The notes: generated by a model from the sequence alone, not told the origin. DNA of 64,000 bases from Nitrosospira sp. NpAV (GCF_000832065.1 NZ_JXQM01000003.1:186001-250000), one strand, 5' to 3'. Positions 47,220-56,477 are shown, counted from the first letter of the stretch. Made by a program: numbers and translations.

Positions 47220-47352
47220 AGGAGCTGAATCGAATGAGTAGGAAGGATTATAATAGGGCCGAAACAACACCCTTTCCGGCAGAAACTTATGTCGAGAATA
47301 CATTGTCCATTATTACGGCAATGTTACTTTAACATCATCTCAGGGAGGAGTC

Positions 47353-47793
47353 ATGAGCATCACGTGGATACTCGTTGCAAACGCAAGCGCAGCCTATCTC
47401 TATGCAAATTACGGACCCAATAAAGGGCTGCAAAAGCTCAAAGAATTCAAGCATGATGCCAGCAGGGAAAAAGGACAAGATCTGGTTTCCGACCGCCCCG
47501 GACACAACAAAAGTCACGGCAATGGCCGGGGCGCCTACATCCCCGCCACGGATCCAAAACAAAATCAGGCCCAGAACTTTGCCCTTCAGTTAGCGCGGGA
47601 ACTGGAGCAAGGGCGTACAACCAACAGTTATCAGCGTCTGATTCTAGTGGTATCAGCCCCATTTATTGGACTCGTCAACGGGAGCCTGGGAAGCCATGTG
47701 CGTACCCTGGTAAGCGACACTTTCGAAAAGGATTACACCAGAGCCAGCGAAAAGAACCTGACCAGGCATCTGGAAAGCTGTATTTATCTCTGA
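47353..47793 (+). CDS. Host-attachment-family protein
   Basis: A 146-residue protein of the family named 'protein required for attachment to host cells', known from Agrobacterium-type attachment loci. It starts TWILVANASAAYLYANYG. The mid-part has ESR-like REKGQDLVSDRPG, and the end includes LILVVSAPFIGLVNGSL. No signal peptide is visible, so a direct role in adhesion is doubtful. The fold resembles release-factor eRF1 domain proteins by pattern. GGAGGAG lies seven bases before ATG 47353. It stands alone, divergent from tsaB. Confidence 0.82.
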   Translation: MSITWILVANASAAYLYANYGPNKGLQKLKEFKHDASREKGQDLVSDRPGHNKSHGNGRGAYIPATDPKQNQAQNFALQLARELEQGRTTNSYQRLILVVSAPFIGLVNGSLGSHVRTLVSDTFEKDYTRASEKNLTRHLESCIYL

Positions 47794-47819
47794 TACCGCC
47801 ACCATTCTAAAGAACCGCT

Positions 47820-47898
47820 GAATAAGTCCTCGGATTGCCGGCAATGCGCGTACAAAGAATAAATGGATTAACAGAGCATACCAAGAGAGGACTTATTC
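47820..47898. mobile_element. 79-bp inverted-repeat element
   Basis: GAATAAGTCCTC (47820-47831) and GAGGACTTATTC (47887-47898) are perfect 12-base inverted repeats around 55 bases with no gene. The size and ends suggest a miniature element or the merged two ends of a deleted IS. It lies between the host-attachment-family gene and thpR. It is unrelated in sequence to the CTAG-flanked elements. It lacks a T-run, so it is not an ordinary terminator. Confidence 0.55.
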
Positions 47899-47907
47899 CA
47901 AGGTTTC

Positions 47908-48483
47908 CTAGCTTTTCAACGGCCAGCGGCCCATCGGTGTATAAACCGGTCCGTCGCCGGTCTGTTCCGATTTAACCAGCATCCACTCACGTACCCGCCA
48001 GGTTATGGGCTCCGCCAATTCGGGTAACGATTGGCACAAAGCATCCCTCATTAACGTCACATGGGGTTTATAAGCGCGCTGCTCCAACGAAAATCCAGCA
48101 GCGGACAGCGCATCCGTTAAAGTGCTCACCAGATTTATAAGTCCCTGGGGAATCTCGACTGTTGACGCATAAACGATGCGGTTGCGTTTCCAGTGGCGAA
48201 TTTTTTCCAAGGCAAAATCAAATGCGCACGCACTGGAATCCTTAATTTCGTCGGCCACCCGGCACAGCGCACCCAGCTTGCTGGCATCCACTTCCCCCAC
48301 AAACACCAGTGTAAGATGAATATTCTCTGCTTTGGTTTCCCGCCCGCTACAGAGTGCCGCCTCTCGCAGTTGCTCCGCCAAACCTGCCAGTTGCTTCCGC
48401 ACCCCATCATCCGGCCATATTGCAAAGAAAACTCGGAGTGTTTCTGTTTTGATACCCGGATTCCCCTCAGTGGTCCGCATCAT
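47908..48483 (-). CDS. thpR: RNA 2',3'-cyclic phosphodiesterase
   Basis: 2H-family phosphoesterase (old name LigT) that opens 2',3'-cyclic phosphates on RNA. The 191-residue protein has both HxT motifs: [10 protein letters not shown] in the first half and HVTLMRDAL in the second. Its start overlaps the ispF stop by 17 bases, so the two genes are coupled although the functions are unrelated. It is last of the corB-to-thpR leftward run. Confidence 0.9.
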   Translation of the reverse strand: MMRTTEGNPGIKTETLRVFFAIWPDDGVRKQLAGLAEQLREAALCSGRETKAENIHLTLVFVGEVDASKLGALCRVADEIKDSSACAFDFALEKIRHWKRNRIVYASTVEIPQGLINLVSTLTDALSAAGFSLEQRAYKPHVTLMRDALCQSLPELAEPITWRVREWMLVKSEQTGDGPVYTPMGRWPLKS

Positions 48484-48958
48484 CCATGCGGGTGATGAGG
48501 CATACCACCTCCGCCTCTATTCCCTCGCCTCTGCCAATAGGACCCAGATGCTCAGCGGTTTTGGCCTTGACGTTGACATCGCCGGTCCGCATGCGAAGAT
48601 CCTGTGCGATGTGGGTCACCATAGCGGGAATATGCGGCGCCATTTTTGGTGCCTGCGCTATGATTGTGGCATCTATATTCATTACCCTGTAATGATGCTC
48701 CGCCAGCAAGCGGGAAACATTTTGCAATAGCACGCGGCTATCGATGTTCTTATAACGTGGATCGGTATCCGAAAAGTGCCGGCCGATATCGCCCAACGCC
48801 GCTGCCCCCAGCAACGCGTCGCAGATCGCATGCAGTAACACGTCGGCATCGGAATGCCCAAACAGACCTTTTTCGTAGGGAATGGTCACGCCGCCGATGA
48901 TAAGTTTACGGCCTTCGACCAGCTGGTGCACATCAAAACCCTGTCCAATTCTAACCAT
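48467..48958 (-). CDS. ispF: 2-C-methyl-D-erythritol 2,4-cyclodiphosphate synthase
   Basis: Fifth step of the MEP isoprenoid pathway; a trimeric zinc enzyme. The 163-residue product has [10 protein letters not shown] with zinc ligands D9 and H11, then [21 protein letters not shown] with another His, and [13 protein letters not shown] near the C-terminus. The frame continues to 49018, but ATG 48958 begins the conserved MVRIGQGFD. It follows ispD by about 85 bases, the usual pair, and overlaps thpR. Confidence 0.95.
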   Translation of the reverse strand: MVRIGQGFDVHQLVEGRKLIIGGVTIPYEKGLFGHSDADVLLHAICDALLGAAALGDIGRHFSDTDPRYKNIDSRVLLQNVSRLLAEHHYRVMNIDATIIAQAPKMAPHIPAMVTHIAQDLRMRTGDVNVKAKTAEHLGPIGRGEGIEAEVVCLITRMDDADH

Positions 48959-49042
48959 ACTTACTCTTTTCTCTCTCTTTTCATCTCTTATTGGCCCAGT
49001 GGGCAAGTAGTCCCGCATCAGTCATGCCGGTGGCATGGCCAT

Positions 49043-49738
49043 TCAGGGATTTCCGAGGATCAGCTCCGCCAAGGCAAGATCCTGAGGATAAGTAACTTTC
49101 AGATTGCGTGCATCGCTCAGGACCAGCTTGGGGCGCAAACCCAGCGCCTCGATCGCCCCGGCATCGTCGGTCATGGTCACGCCACCCACCCCGCTCAAGG
49201 CCTCCCTGAGCAATTTATAACGAAACATCTGTGGTGTTTGCGCCTGCCATAGATTCTCCCGGGATTCTGTGTGCTCAACCCGGCCATGGGTATCACTGCG
49301 CTTCAATGTATCCGCAACTGGCACCGCGAGTAAACCGCCTACCCCATCTTCAGCCAGCTCATCCATCAATTTGTCGAGCTGCTTTTCGCTCAAGCAGGGC
49401 CGCGCCGCATCGTGTACCAATACCCAGTCATCATCACCAATGGACGAAATGCCCTGTGACGCTTTCAGACCATTAAGCACACTTTCGGCACGAGTTTCGC
49501 CTCCGCATTCGAGCACAACCAGCTTGCCTGAGAATTCAGACCAGTCATACCGCAGCCACTCCCCATCCCCTGAGGCAATGACTACAAATACGCAACTGAT
49601 CCTCGGCGAATGACACAACCTTCTTAAAGCATGATAAATCATCGGCTTGCCAGCCAATGACAGATACTGTTTGGGAAGCTTGTCTCCCATCCGGGAGCCG
49701 GAGCCCGCTGCCGGAATTAGTGCAAAGAAATTTGGCAT
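49043..49738 (-). CDS. ispD: 2-C-methyl-D-erythritol 4-phosphate cytidylyltransferase
   Basis: Couples MEP with CTP in the third MEP-pathway step. The 231-residue product has the nucleotide-binding signature [20 protein letters not shown] at the N-terminus, [10 protein letters not shown] in the middle, and [14 protein letters not shown] in the C-terminal half. All are normal. It sits ahead of ispF on the same strand, about 90 bases after zapD. In many gammaproteobacteria ftsB precedes ispD; here zapD does. Confidence 0.95.
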   Translation of the reverse strand: MPNFFALIPAAGSGSRMGDKLPKQYLSLAGKPMIYHALRRLCHSPRISCVFVVIASGDGEWLRYDWSEFSGKLVVLECGGETRAESVLNGLKASQGISSIGDDDWVLVHDAARPCLSEKQLDKLMDELAEDGVGGLLAVPVADTLKRSDTHGRVEHTESRENLWQAQTPQMFRYKLLREALSGVGGVTMTDDAGAIEALGLRPKLVLSDARNLKVTYPQDLALAELILGNP

Positions 49739-49830
49739 TGCATCAGAAAATAGTGCGGAATCAACTTATCATAGAAATAGGCATCACCCTCCGCATCTGG
49801 CGGCATTGTTGATGACTACCCCGGCAGATC

Positions 49831-50586
49831 TTATAAATTACAAAAGGTCAGCTCAAACGCTACATCATCTTCGTATATTTTGGTTTTTTGCCTCGAACCG
49901 GAAATGACAAAACGAATATTAAGCGCATACTTGTTGGCGCTGATTTCAGGAACGCAAGGCAGACTCTCATCTACCTTCAGGCAGAGCATATGCGCTACCC
50001 GTCCGGATCCCATTTGCTGGAATACGCCACGGCGGGCGGTATGCGGGAAAGTTTTGCCGCTGCGCCTGAGCAGGTTCAAAACAATGTTGATGCCCTCCTC
50101 CAGCGGCAGCAGCGGCTCAAGCCACTCCTTGAGATCGTTGCGACGCAGGAGCGGGTCCAGATGCAACCAATAGTGATAAGATGGAAGATCGAATTCACAT
50201 GCCCCGCCGGGTATTCCCATCCGCTGCTTGATACTCATCAGCCATTCATCCTCGCGCATGTGTTCCCCGATTTTGCCTGCCATATTGAGCATGCTCTGAG
50301 ATGCTGCCTGGATATTACTCAACACCTCATTCAACGCGCCCTCTGAAATATCCGGGCTTTTGCGCAGGGTTTCCAATGCCTGTTTTTGCCGCTCAAGTTC
50401 TTGCAATAATTCCGATTTCATATCGGCGCGGCTCGTTACGTCGAGTATTTCAAATAGGGTAACAAGTGCGGAGTGGTGTTCAATGGCTTCGTCCCTGGCG
50501 GAAAAGAACGCCACCTTGTCAAACAAGTCCTCAAGCCGCAGCAAGGTGCGAATGCGTTCATTAAGCGGATGTTCGTAGCAAATCAC
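49831..50586 (-). CDS. zapD: Cell division protein ZapD
   Basis: Bundles FtsZ filaments and stabilises the Z-ring. The 251-residue soluble protein matches the family from its opening CYEHPLNERIRTLLRLEDLF to the FELTFC end. The helical part is followed by a beta domain. The start is a GTG at 50586. In relatives pilD-coaE-zapD is followed by the small zinc protein gene yacG; no yacG is visible here, and about 90 bases separate zapD from ispD. About 125 bases separate it from coaE upstream. Confidence 0.92.
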   Translation of the reverse strand: MICYEHPLNERIRTLLRLEDLFDKVAFFSARDEAIEHHSALVTLFEILDVTSRADMKSELLQELERQKQALETLRKSPDISEGALNEVLSNIQAASQSMLNMAGKIGEHMREDEWLMSIKQRMGIPGGACEFDLPSYHYWLHLDPLLRRNDLKEWLEPLLPLEEGINIVLNLLRRSGKTFPHTARRGVFQQMGSGRVAHMLCLKVDESLPCVPEISANKYALNIRFVISGSRQKTKIYEDDVAFELTFCNL

Positions 50587-50712
50587 GATAGTGAGCCGGA
50601 AGACGGGACTGGTGCGAGACGGGATATGTAATATTGCCCTATAAAACAGAATTTTACAATAAAATTTGGCATTAAAATGGCTTCGCGATGAAAGGAAATA
50701 ATCCCGGGAAAA

Positions 50713-51318
50713 TCAGTCTTTGTTCGTCAAAGCCAGATACTTTTTGTGCAACGCATCCACCTGTTGCCGCAGATGCGACATGTCCACATCATTGGCAATC
50801 ACATCATCCGCTCGCCGCAACCGTTCCTGACGTGGGAGCTGGGTGGCTGCAATGGCCCGCGCAGTCTGTTCATCCAGGCCCGTGCGGGCCATTGCACGGG
50901 TGATCTGGTCTTGTTCGTTGCAATCCACGACTAGGATACGCTCGATCATTCCACGGTAGCCGCCTGTTTCAAGCAAAAGCGGCACAACGATTATTCCGTA
51001 GGGAGCGGTGAAGAATGCGGCACGGCGAGCGACTTCAATACGGATAAGGGGATGAAGGATCGCCTCAAGCTTTCGCCGCGAGCTTTCGTCGGAGAATACC
51101 AGTGCCCGCATTTCTTTTCGATTTAGTGCACCCTCCGCCGTAATAAACTTCTCCGTAAAAATTTCTCGGATAGTCGAAATAGCGGCACCCTGTGGCTGGG
51201 TGAGTTCATGCGCGATCACATCGGTATCAACCACATCGGCGCCCAGCGCGGCAAAAAATTTCGCCACGGTAGTTTTGCCACTTCCGATTCCGCCGGTTAA
51301 TCCGATTTTCAAGGACAT
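50713..51318 (-). CDS. coaE: Dephospho-CoA kinase
   Basis: Last step of CoA synthesis: phosphorylates the 3'-hydroxyl of dephospho-CoA. The 201-residue protein has the P-loop GLTGGIGSGKTT near residues 7-18, DTDVIAHEL for the Asp that activates the acceptor, and VVPLLLETGGY. It starts three bases after the pilD stop, a tight coupling common in proteobacteria, and is followed by zapD. Confidence 0.95.
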   Translation of the reverse strand: MSLKIGLTGGIGSGKTTVAKFFAALGADVVDTDVIAHELTQPQGAAISTIREIFTEKFITAEGALNRKEMRALVFSDESSRRKLEAILHPLIRIEVARRAAFFTAPYGIIVVPLLLETGGYRGMIERILVVDCNEQDQITRAMARTGLDEQTARAIAATQLPRQERLRRADDVIANDVDMSHLRQQVDALHKKYLALTNKD

Positions 51319-51321
51319 AGC

Positions 51322-52185
51322 TTAAAATAAATCAAGGTAGGCACGATTAATCTGATTTCCCCAGAACAAGGCAACAAAGCTGCCGCCGACCAGATACGGC
51401 CCGAATGGGATTGGAACGTGGCGCTCGTGCTTTGCGATCACCATCAGTCCGACACCGGCTACGGCTCCCGTCAAAGAGGAAAACAGGATCACCAGCGGCA
51501 GCATTTGCCACCCAAGCCATGCGCCGATCGCAGCAAGTAATTTGAAATCACCGTACCCCATGCCTTCCCTGCCGGTAAGGAGTCTGTAGCACCAGTATAC
51601 CAACCACAGTGCGAGGTAACCGGCAACGGCACCGATAATCGCGGAACGAATATCGGTGAAACCATCGCCCAGATTGATCAGCAACCCCCCCCACAGCAGG
51701 GGTAGTGTAATATCATCCGGCAGCAACTGCGTATCCATGTCGATAAATGCCAGTGCTATCATTGTCCAGACAAAGACCAGCGCCGCGAAAGCAGCAAAGC
51801 CATACCCGAAATACCAGGCAATAAAGCCGCTGATCAGGCCGGTCAGAACTTCAACAACTGGATAACGCGTTGCAATGGGTGCGTGGCATTGAGAACAGCG
51901 TCCTCTTAAAAACACATAACTCACCACCGGGATATTCTCCAGGGCGGTTATTTTATGTCCACAATGAGGACAGGCGGAACGCGGTATCACAATATTGAAG
52001 GGCGGCTGCCTCTCGACCGGTTCCCCGCGCAAGTCGGCACACTGGCGCCGCCATTCCCGCTCCATCATTTTTGGCAGCCGGTAAATGACGACATTCAAGA
52101 AACTGCCCGCCAACAAACCGGCGATGGAGCAAAGAGAAATGAAAAAAACCGGGGAATGCTGCAATAGGTAATTAAATGACATCAA
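51322..52185 (-). CDS. pilD: Type IV prepilin leader peptidase / N-methyltransferase
   Basis: Cleaves and N-methylates type IV pilins and type II pseudopilins at the inner membrane. The 287-residue product has the cytoplasmic cysteine cluster (C72, C75, C97, C100) between helices 1 and 2. The catalytic aspartates lie in FIDMDTQLLPD (near 149) and in the GYGDF motif (D213). About eight helices are visible. The pilB and pilC genes that usually precede it are not here; a CorC/HlyC gene does instead. coaE follows three bases later. Confidence 0.95.
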   Translation of the reverse strand: MMSFNYLLQHSPVFFISLCSIAGLLAGSFLNVVIYRLPKMMEREWRRQCADLRGEPVERQPPFNIVIPRSACPHCGHKITALENIPVVSYVFLRGRCSQCHAPIATRYPVVEVLTGLISGFIAWYFGYGFAAFAALVFVWTMIALAFIDMDTQLLPDDITLPLLWGGLLINLGDGFTDIRSAIIGAVAGYLALWLVYWCYRLLTGREGMGYGDFKLLAAIGAWLGWQMLPLVILFSSLTGAVAGVGLMVIAKHERHVPIPFGPYLVGGSFVALFWGNQINRAYLDLF

Positions 52186-52204
52186 GATGCGGCATACAGG
52201 GTTG

Positions 52205-53500
52205 CTAATCCGTGACCGGCTCTGCAGAGCCTACGGTTGACGCCAAACTGGGAAAGATTCGAACCACCTTGACCACCCGATCCTGAGTCTGGACGATTTC
52301 CATCGGATAACCCGCAATTTTCAGGCTCGTGCCGGCTTCGGGAATATCCTGAAAATACTCGAGAATGAGGCCATTAAGGGTTTTGGGGCCACCGAGCGGC
52401 AATCTCAGCCCAAGTTTGCGATTAAGATCCCGCAGAAGACTGCTGCCTTCCACGATTACGCTACCATCCTCCTCCTGCTTCACCAATATGCCCGCTTGCG
52501 TTGGGGCGTGTGTGGTAAATTCGCCGATGATTTCTTCGACGATATCCTCTAGTGCCACCAGTCCCATCCATTCGCCGTATTCGTCCACGATGAGGCCAAC
52601 CCGTTCGCGATTCTCCTGGAATAATTGCAGTTGCGAAAACAGGGGCGTGCCGGATGGAATAAAATAAGGCTCACGCATGATTTTCTGCAGTATCGCGGCA
52701 GTGACCTCGCCGCTTCTCATATGATTCAGCACCTTGCGCACATGAATGATGCCGGTCACGTTGTCCAGGGTTCCCCGGTAGACCGGCAGACGAGTGTGAT
52801 GGCAGGTTAATAACTGATTATGAATGGTTTCATCGTCGGCATCCAGATCTATCGCTTCGATCTGGCCACGCGGCACCATGACGTCGTCGACAGTGACGGT
52901 TTCAAGGTCGAACAGATTGAGCAGCATGCTTTGATGTTTTTTACGGATGAAGTGTCCCGCTTCCAATACCAGAGTTTTGAGCTCTTCCAGGTTGATTTTC
53001 TGTGTGGCGCTATCCTCCCGGGGTTTCAGGCGCAAAAGGGTGAGCAGCGCCTGCACGAACAAGTTGACGAACCATACCACGGGATAGAAAACTTTCAGCA
53101 GCGGTGTCAGCACATAACTCGAAGCCAGCGCGATGCGCTCCGGATAGGCAGCGGCGATCACCTTAGGGGTAATTTCGCTGAACACCAGAATAGCGAAGGT
53201 CACACATATCGTTCCGATAAACAGGGCCAGATCGTTATGCCCGAAGAAATTCGAAATAATCACCGCCACCAGGGTCGCAGCGGCGGCATTCAACAAATTA
53301 TTGCCAAGCAGAATCACGCCCAGGAGCCTATCGGTATTCAGCAATAGTTGGGAGGTGAGGCGGGCGCCGTGATGTCCCTCTTTGGCGAGATGCTTCAACC
53401 GATAACGGTTGATAGCCATCATGCTGGTTTCAGAAAGTGAAAAAAATGCGGATAGGACCAATAAAACAACCAGTGCAACCAGTAGCACATACAACGGCAT
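52205..53500 (-). CDS. CNNM/CorB-type transporter (DUF21, CBS pair, CorC_HlyC domains)
   Basis: Probable magnesium/cobalt exporter or regulator of the CorB/YfjD type. The 431-residue protein has three to four N-terminal transmembrane helices (DUF21 region, with LSAFFSLSETSMMAINRYRLKHLAKEG), two CBS domains (about 200-320, with VDDVMVPRGQIEAID and LVALEDIVEEIIGE), and a C-terminal CorC_HlyC domain. The frame starts at a TTG at 53509; ATG 53500 is slightly preferred. It lies 19 bases before pilD on the same strand and about 120 bases beyond a CTAG-flanked element. Confidence 0.88.
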   Translation of the reverse strand: MPLYVLLVALVVLLVLSAFFSLSETSMMAINRYRLKHLAKEGHHGARLTSQLLLNTDRLLGVILLGNNLLNAAAATLVAVIISNFFGHNDLALFIGTICVTFAILVFSEITPKVIAAAYPERIALASSYVLTPLLKVFYPVVWFVNLFVQALLTLLRLKPREDSATQKINLEELKTLVLEAGHFIRKKHQSMLLNLFDLETVTVDDVMVPRGQIEAIDLDADDETIHNQLLTCHHTRLPVYRGTLDNVTGIIHVRKVLNHMRSGEVTAAILQKIMREPYFIPSGTPLFSQLQLFQENRERVGLIVDEYGEWMGLVALEDIVEEIIGEFTTHAPTQAGILVKQEEDGSVIVEGSSLLRDLNRKLGLRLPLGGPKTLNGLILEYFQDIPEAGTSLKIAGYPMEIVQTQDRVVKVVRIFPSLASTVGSAEPVTD

Positions 53501-53619
53501 GTCTTCCAAAGAACGCCTCTATGCAAGTAGAAAAAATTCAGAATTGGAAAGCACTGACTGCCGGAAATTTCTGACGATCGTGGGATCCATTTGAACCCGT
53601 TTTCCGGCGCACGGCGTGC

Positions 53620-53800
53620 CTAGCAACCTGCGGGACTTAAAGAAAGCCGGTTGCAAAAGCCGATCCTAAAGCATCTGGCCGGTCCATAGTTCGTCGCTTT
53701 TTCAGTCAATAAAATAACTTATTGGCGCTTAAAATCGTCAAAATCTGCCCTCATTCCATCACTTTCTCGCTTCGATTGTTCAAGTCTGGCAGGCTGCTAG
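53620..53800. mobile_element. Short inverted-repeat element (MITE) with CTAG target duplication
   Basis: The element proper is 53624-53796 (173 bases). The left end is CAACCTGCGGGACTTAA and the reverse complement of the right end is CAGCCTGCCAGACTTGAA. It is flanked on both sides by CTAG (53620-53623 and 53797-53800), a four-base duplication of the kind made by IS5-family transposases. It contains a degenerate inner hairpin around AATAACTTATTGG. The right CTAG contains the stop codon of the ccsA-like gene. The family relative is at 27293-27452. Confidence 0.75.
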
Positions 53801-54624
53801 CGCTGAAGTATTACTTCCAGTACAAATTTACTACCGAGATAGGCCAGCAATAGAATAACAAATCCAGTCAGTGTCCAGCGGATTGCGATGCGTCCGCGCC
53901 AGCCATAGAGCTGCCTGCCCGTTAGCAGTGCGGCGAAAACACCCCAGGAAATGATGCCGAACAGGGTCTTGTGAGTGAATTTGAGCGGTTGACCAAACAC
54001 TTCCTCCGAGAAAACGATGCCACTGAGGAGCGTCAGCGTGAGCAGTATGAACCCCACCCAGATAACGCGGAACAACAATTTCTCCATCGTAAGAAGCGGG
54101 GGCAAATTGGTCAGCACCGATGGCATGGAAGGATGATGCAGCCGGCGTTCCACCACCGCCATCAGCAATGCGTGGAGCGCGGCGATGGTAAGCAGGCTGT
54201 AAGCGAGCATGGCGATGGAAATATGCGCCTTGAAAGCGGGTAATTCAGTATTGGCCAGGGGTCGCAACGAAGGAAACGCCAGGGGTAGCAGTACCGCCAC
54301 CGCCGCGACAGGCGCCACCAGGGTTTGCAATCCTTCCAGACGGTAGAAGAAACCGGACAACCAATAAATCGTGGCGGTAAGCCACACGATGGATGAAACC
54401 GCGCTACCCACGCCAAAATTCAATCCGGCGCCCGAGAATACAGACTGATAAAGCGTATAGCCATGCAGCAGCAAGGGCGCGAGAATGGCATAACGTTCCC
54501 ATCCCGCCCCCACAACAACGTCGCCGGGCAATCGTGCGGGGGCATTCCATCGGGTGCGCCAGAAATGCCAACCAATCAGACCATAAAGCAGACAAGCAAC
54601 AAGATAGGCTAGAATAACGGACAT
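53797..54624 (-). CDS. Cytochrome c assembly-type membrane protein (CcsA/YpjD)
   Basis: A 275-residue inner-membrane protein with about eight helices, of the CcmC/CcsA heme-handling superfamily. It has conserved His residues in PLLLHGY, PAFKAHISIAMLAYSLL and KFTHKTLFGIISWGVF; the tryptophan-rich WWD-type segment of true CcmC is reduced. Such YpjD proteins sit next to ffh in many proteobacteria, as here (divergent, about 65 bases apart). The TAG stop is part of the CTAG target of the adjacent mobile element. Its exact role in cytochrome assembly is not established. Confidence 0.87.
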   Translation of the reverse strand: MSVILAYLVACLLYGLIGWHFWRTRWNAPARLPGDVVVGAGWERYAILAPLLLHGYTLYQSVFSGAGLNFGVGSAVSSIVWLTATIYWLSGFFYRLEGLQTLVAPVAAVAVLLPLAFPSLRPLANTELPAFKAHISIAMLAYSLLTIAALHALLMAVVERRLHHPSMPSVLTNLPPLLTMEKLLFRVIWVGFILLTLTLLSGIVFSEEVFGQPLKFTHKTLFGIISWGVFAALLTGRQLYGWRGRIAIRWTLTGFVILLLAYLGSKFVLEVILQR

Positions 54625-54689
54625 TGATATTGCGGACTAAAGCGGAATTCTGGCTAGTCTACACCAATTTTTCTTGAGGGGCATTTAGC

Positions 54690-56039
54690 ATGTTTGACAA
54701 TCTCACCAATCGGCTTTCCGTTGTTATCAAAACCCTGCGGGGCGAAGCGCGGCTGACTGAGGCCAATATTCAGGACGCTTTGCGTGAGGTACGCATGGCG
54801 CTACTGGAAGCCGACGTGGCTTTACCGGTGGTCAAGGAATTTATCGCACGCGTCAAGGAAAAAGCGGTTGGCAAGGAAGTGATGAGCAGCCTTTCACCGG
54901 GCCAGGCGCTGGTGGGTGTGGTGCATCAGGAATTGATCGCCATCATGGGGGGGGAGAAAACCGATATCAACCTGGCGGCCGTACCGCCCGCGGTTATCCT
55001 CATGGCGGGACTGCAAGGTGCCGGCAAGACGACCAGCAGCGGCAAACTCGCGAAATGGCTGATGGAGCAGAAAAGGAAAAAAGTACTGCTGGTTTCCTGC
55101 GATACGTATCGTCCCGCCGCCATTCAGCAACTGGAACTGCTGGCAAAGCAAACCGGCGCGGACTTCTTTCCGGTTCAAACCGGGCAGCAACCCAAAGAAA
55201 TTGCCTCCGCCGCCCTGGATTTCGCCCGCAGACACTTCCATGATGTGATGATTGTGGACACCGCCGGGCGATTGGCTATCGACGAGGCAATGATGGAGGA
55301 AATCAGAAAGCTGGAAGCGCTGCTGAAACCTATCGAAACCCTCTTCGTGGTGGATGCAATGCAAGGACAGGACGCGGTCAATACGGCAAAGGCATTTGCC
55401 GAGGCGCTGCCTTTGACGGGCGTCATCCTCACCAAGCTTGATGGCGATTCCCGGGGCGGAGCCGCGTTGTCCGTGCTTCAGGTCACCGGCAAGCCGATTA
55501 AATTTGCCGGCGTAGCGGAAAAAATGACCGGGTTGGAGGCATTTCATCCAGATCGCATGGCTTCACGCATCCTTGGGATGGGAGACGTGCTGGGGTTGAT
55601 TGAGGAAGCCCAGCGGGGCGTGGATCAACAAGAGGCTGAGAAACTGGCCAAAAAGATAAAATCGGGTAAAGGCTTCGATTTGAACGATTTTAAAATGCAG
55701 TTTCAACAAATGAGAAATATGGGCGGCATGAGCGCCATGATGGATAAACTGCCTGCACAATTGACCCAGGCCGCTCAGAAGGTAAAGATGGACGACAAGG
55801 TCATGGGGCGGACCGAGGGCATCATTGATGCCATGACGCCCCAAGAACGCCTCAAACCGGAAATTCTGAAGGCCTCGCGCAAGCGGCGCATCGCCACGGG
55901 TGCGGGCGTCACGGTCCAGGAAGTAAACCGTCTGCTGGCGCAATTCGAACAAACGCAGAAAATGATGAAAATGATGAATAAAGGCGGTATGGCGAAAATG
56001 CTGCGAGGGATGAAGGGAATGCTACCGGGAATGCGATAA
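54690..56039 (+). CDS. ffh: Signal recognition particle protein Ffh
   Basis: SRP54 homologue that, with 4.5S RNA, targets nascent membrane proteins to FtsY. The 449-residue product has the NG GTPase domain: P-loop GLQGAGKTT near 106-114, then DTAGRLAIDEAMM, TKLDGDSRGGAA. The methionine-rich M domain (after about 300) includes MQFQQMRNMGGMSAMMDKL and binds RNA and signal peptides. GAGGGG precedes ATG 54690. Divergent from the ccsA-like gene. The 4.5S RNA gene (ffs) was not found in the window. Confidence 0.96.
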   Translation: MFDNLTNRLSVVIKTLRGEARLTEANIQDALREVRMALLEADVALPVVKEFIARVKEKAVGKEVMSSLSPGQALVGVVHQELIAIMGGEKTDINLAAVPPAVILMAGLQGAGKTTSSGKLAKWLMEQKRKKVLLVSCDTYRPAAIQQLELLAKQTGADFFPVQTGQQPKEIASAALDFARRHFHDVMIVDTAGRLAIDEAMMEEIRKLEALLKPIETLFVVDAMQGQDAVNTAKAFAEALPLTGVILTKLDGDSRGGAALSVLQVTGKPIKFAGVAEKMTGLEAFHPDRMASRILGMGDVLGLIEEAQRGVDQQEAEKLAKKIKSGKGFDLNDFKMQFQQMRNMGGMSAMMDKLPAQLTQAAQKVKMDDKVMGRTEGIIDAMTPQERLKPEILKASRKRRIATGAGVTVQEVNRLLAQFEQTQKMMKMMNKGGMAKMLRGMKGMLPGMR

Positions 56040-56051
56040 GGACGAGTCTCG

Positions 56052-56477
56052 TCACTCCGCCGCCGGCACCTTTTCGAGCCCCGTAACTCGTACGCCGGCT
56101 GTGATATTTCTTGTCTTGAACCAGCCACGATTCATTTCCAATGCATATTTTGCCGCACCAGCGGAACTATGGGGTGTTTTAGTGTTGGGTACCATATCTG
56201 CAAGGTTAAGAATCACCCCGTCTTCGTCGAGAAAAGCGACGCTCAACGGAATATCCGTATTCATCATCCACATACTCTGCCGGCCGGTATAGGAAAACAC
56301 AAACAACATCCCGTTATTTTCACCCATTGATCGTCGAAACATCAGCCCCCGTGAACGAGTATCGTTCGTGTGCGCAACCTCCGCGGAAATAGCATGACCT
56401 GAAATCCTGAGCTGGCTTACCGGCATCTCGGCCCGAAGCGGCGCCGGCAAAAGGAAGAAAATTGCAAGAATGCGCAT
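56052..56477 (-). CDS. DUF192 family exported protein
   Basis: A 141-residue DUF192 protein with a signal peptide (FFLLPAPLRAEM). The family motif is present: HTNDTRSRGLMFRRSM, then MWMMNTDIPLSVAFLDEDG, then SAGAAKYALEMNRGWF. Structures of the family show a small beta barrel, and biochemical role is unknown. The frame is open upstream to 56579 and would touch dut, but ATG 56477 begins the signal peptide. It follows dut and coaBC on the same strand. No ribosome site decides the start strongly. Confidence 0.88.
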   Translation of the reverse strand: MRILAIFFLLPAPLRAEMPVSQLRISGHAISAEVAHTNDTRSRGLMFRRSMGENNGMLFVFSYTGRQSMWMMNTDIPLSVAFLDEDGVILNLADMVPNTKTPHSSAGAAKYALEMNRGWFKTRNITAGVRVTGLEKVPAAE

